The position numbers were made by a program, and so were the translations under genes. From NCBI GenBank assembly GCA_014925825.1, contig JACGCK010000006.1, positions 744,001 through 808,000 on the forward strand: DNA of 64,000 bases. The letters run 5' to 3'. Below, piece after piece: positions 62,255-64,000 of the stretch. Each line of letters opens with the position of its first letter. The stretch's first letter is position 1. The notes under the pieces were generated by a model. That model worked only from the letters and a program-made list of their open reading frames with translations, searched no databases and had not been told where the DNA came from. This stretch comes from Pholiota molesta (taxonomy: Eukaryota > Basidiomycota > Agaricomycetes > Agaricales > Strophariaceae).

Positions 62255-63863
62255 ATGGAACAACAAAATCCCCCGTGGCAACAATCGCAGGCGGCGATTC
62301 TACATGTCGACCCAGAACCAGAACCCATTCCTTTTCAACCTGCAAAGATTACAAACAATCTCATACACACACGGACGAATACCTATCATAACATTAACCA
62401 GTATACGAAGATTTGCAAGATCGGAGAAGGCAAACATGGACATGTATACCTCTGTCGAGATCCAAATGGAAACGAATCGGTCAGTCTACCGCACTGGATT
62501 GTGGTAATCCTCCTTATCTATACAATTGGTATCTGTGTCATAATAGGCTATGAAAAGGATCAAGAAGGACAATCCAAAGGAAAAGAAAATGAGGTCCTTG
62601 AGGAGAATTCAGCAGGGTGATGTTCAAGAAAAAGACAATACGTTTCGAAAAGAGATCGAGATTCTCAAGAGCTGTAATCATCCCAATATTGTGAGATTAT
62701 TGGAAGCAATAGACGATCCGCATATAGATGTGAAGAAAGTTTACCTATGTGCGTATTTTTTGTTCTTCAGTGAGGACCTGTTACGACTGTTTTCACAATC
62801 ATTTACTTCATCGCAGTCCAAGAAAATCTTGCAGGTGGTCCTCTATGGGAAGCTCGTCGTGGAAGCGACTATGGTCCTCATTTGACGTTGTCGCAAATCC
62901 GAAGGGTCATGAAGGATCTGATCTTGGGTATAGAATATCGTGCGTCCTGTTTCATTTCCAATGCTACAGATTTGAAAACATCTTCCCAGTTCATCATAAC
63001 GGAATCATTCACCGTGATATAAAGCCTTTCAATATTATTTATACAAAGGATCGCCGAACTGTCAAGCTTATCGACTTCGGAATAGCACACTATATTCCCT
63101 CTACGAGCCTTCCCATATCTTCAAATGAGTCGTCTTCCTCAACTTTAACTTCTCATTCAAAGGGCAAAGAACGCGCGAGACCTGAAGTGCCGTCAATTGA
63201 CGCCTCTCTGTTTCCAACATCCGATCTATTCAAAAGGCTTGGAACCCCAGCTTTTCTTGCGCCGGAAATTGTTTGGTTTCAGGATGATACACCTGCAGAC
63301 CCACTATCACAGTCAGCTATCAATCCCCGTCGACGGATTTTCTCTATGCCTAAGACACGGCCACCCATCACATGTGCTATTGATATCTGGTCTTTGGGAG
63401 TCACATTCTATGGTCTTTTATTTGGCCGCCTTCCCTTCGACGTTCCTGCAGATGCCTTTCAGAACGCGTACAACAGTGAATATACAATCTACAACCTGAT
63501 CTGTACAGCGGATTGGGAAGCAGATAATTATATGAGTGCCGAGAATATCCCTACAGGTGGACGTCATCCAGAGGATCCAAAGCGGGAGGGCACTCAAATT
63601 ATTCACCTCTTGGATCGAATGCTTCAGAAGAACCCTGAGGAACGAATCACTGTGGCCGAAATCAAGGTAGATATGCGCATCGTCCTTGCATAAAACATCT
63701 CACAGAAAATAACATTCAGGCGAACCCTTGGATCCTCAAAGATGTCGCAAATCCTGAAGAGTGGCTGCAGCTTACTTCTCCCGGCGGCGCAACCAGATCA
63801 AGCTCGAATTGGGTAAAGAAAGCTAGTTCGAAGTTCTTAAGGTTCATGCCAGGCTCACGATAG
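62255..63863 (+). CDS. CaMKK-family Ser/Thr protein kinase (Ssp1/Sak1-like)
   Basis: Protein kinase of the calcium/calmodulin-dependent kinase kinase branch; fungal members (fission yeast Ssp1, budding yeast Sak1, Tos3, Elm1) phosphorylate AMPK-type kinases such as Ssp2/Snf1. Exon 1 (62255-62479) ends after the glycine loop IGEGKHGHVYLCRDPNGNES. Exon 2 from 62547 gives AMKRIKKDNPKEKKMRSLRR with the catalytic Lys and the Arg/Lys insert typical of CaMKKs. Then FRKEIEILKSCNHPNIVRLL, a spliced FQENLAGGPLWEARRGSDYG, HHNGIIHRDIKPFNIIY, LIDFGIAHY, an activation loop with a long Ser-rich insert, GTPAFLAPEI, IDIWSLGVTFYGLLFGRLPF, and LDRMLQKNPEERITVAEIK. The last exon (63720-63863) is ANPWILKDVANPEEWL followed by a basic tail. 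All catalytic residues are present. An upstream Met at 62165 is an alternative start. Confidence 0.88.
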
Positions 63864-64000
63864 ACTCTAGCCTGTTAAACAGATGAATGATTGCTAGCAC
63901 TTCCCAGACGGATTTATGTTTACGATATAGGATCAAGTTTATACCGCTATCAAACCGCTATAAACCCCTAGTTGACCCATAGTAGTTGGCCGAGAGTCGA

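Overview
The window is nuclear DNA of a filamentous basidiomycete, most likely an Agaricomycete. Genes are broken by many short introns (about 47-75 bp, GT-AG with a few GC-AG). Gene families include a Set9/Suv4-20 H4K20 methyltransferase, a FAM72-domain protein, a class 3 lipase pair and a GT49-like glycosyltransferase. No bacterial operon structure, CRISPR array, complete transposon, rRNA or clear tRNA was seen. I read everything by eye; exon borders come from splice consensus plus conserved protein motifs.

Layout. 0.6-3.7 kb: a divergent pair, an iron-dependent alcohol dehydrogenase/maleylacetate reductase-type enzyme (-) and a flavin-reductase-like FMN protein (+). 4.3-9.5 kb: a large Sec7/PH protein whose Sec7 domain lacks the catalytic glutamate motif. 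10.4-18.5 kb: a J-like HPD protein, MIA40, MCM2 (-), an EMI1/DUF3128-like protein (-) and the SNARE BOS1 (-). 18.5-22.6 kb: gene-poor. 22.6-24.8 kb: RRP17/NOL12 (-) and a FAM72-domain gene (+) sharing a 118-bp promoter. 24.8-31.7 kb: a second gene-poor stretch with a tandem duplication rich in CACG/GTGTGC microsatellites. 31.7-45.6 kb: six-unit polyubiquitin, SET9, CCT6 (-), a proline/serine-rich orphan (-), an amidohydrolase-like protein (-) and a coiled-coil protein carrying a ten-fold GX3 motif (-). 45.6-48.3 kb: gene-poor. 48.3-52.2 kb: tandem duplicated secreted lipases. 52.4-63.9 kb: a GT49-like glycosyltransferase, an ATRIP/Rad26-like checkpoint protein (-), UPF2 and a CaMKK/Ssp1-type kinase.

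Most genes are housekeeping: DNA replication and checkpoint (MCM2, ATRIP-like), chromatin (SET9), RNA (UPF2, RRP17), protein folding, import and turnover (CCT6, MIA40, polyubiquitin) and vesicle traffic (BOS1, Sec7 protein). The accessory, lifestyle-related parts are the lipase pair and the oxidoreductase pair.

A recurring feature is single-base frame breaks in otherwise well conserved genes (BOS1, FAM72, SET9, GT49-like, UPF2, perhaps EMI1-like), mostly in short homopolymers. This looks more like residual assembly error than pseudogenes, but BOS1 carries at least two and deserves checking. No clearly new multi-gene system was found. The most unusual items are the Sec7 domain without its glutamic finger, the ten-fold GX3 coiled-coil protein, the oxidoreductase pair, and the donor-site change (GT versus GC) between the tandem lipases.
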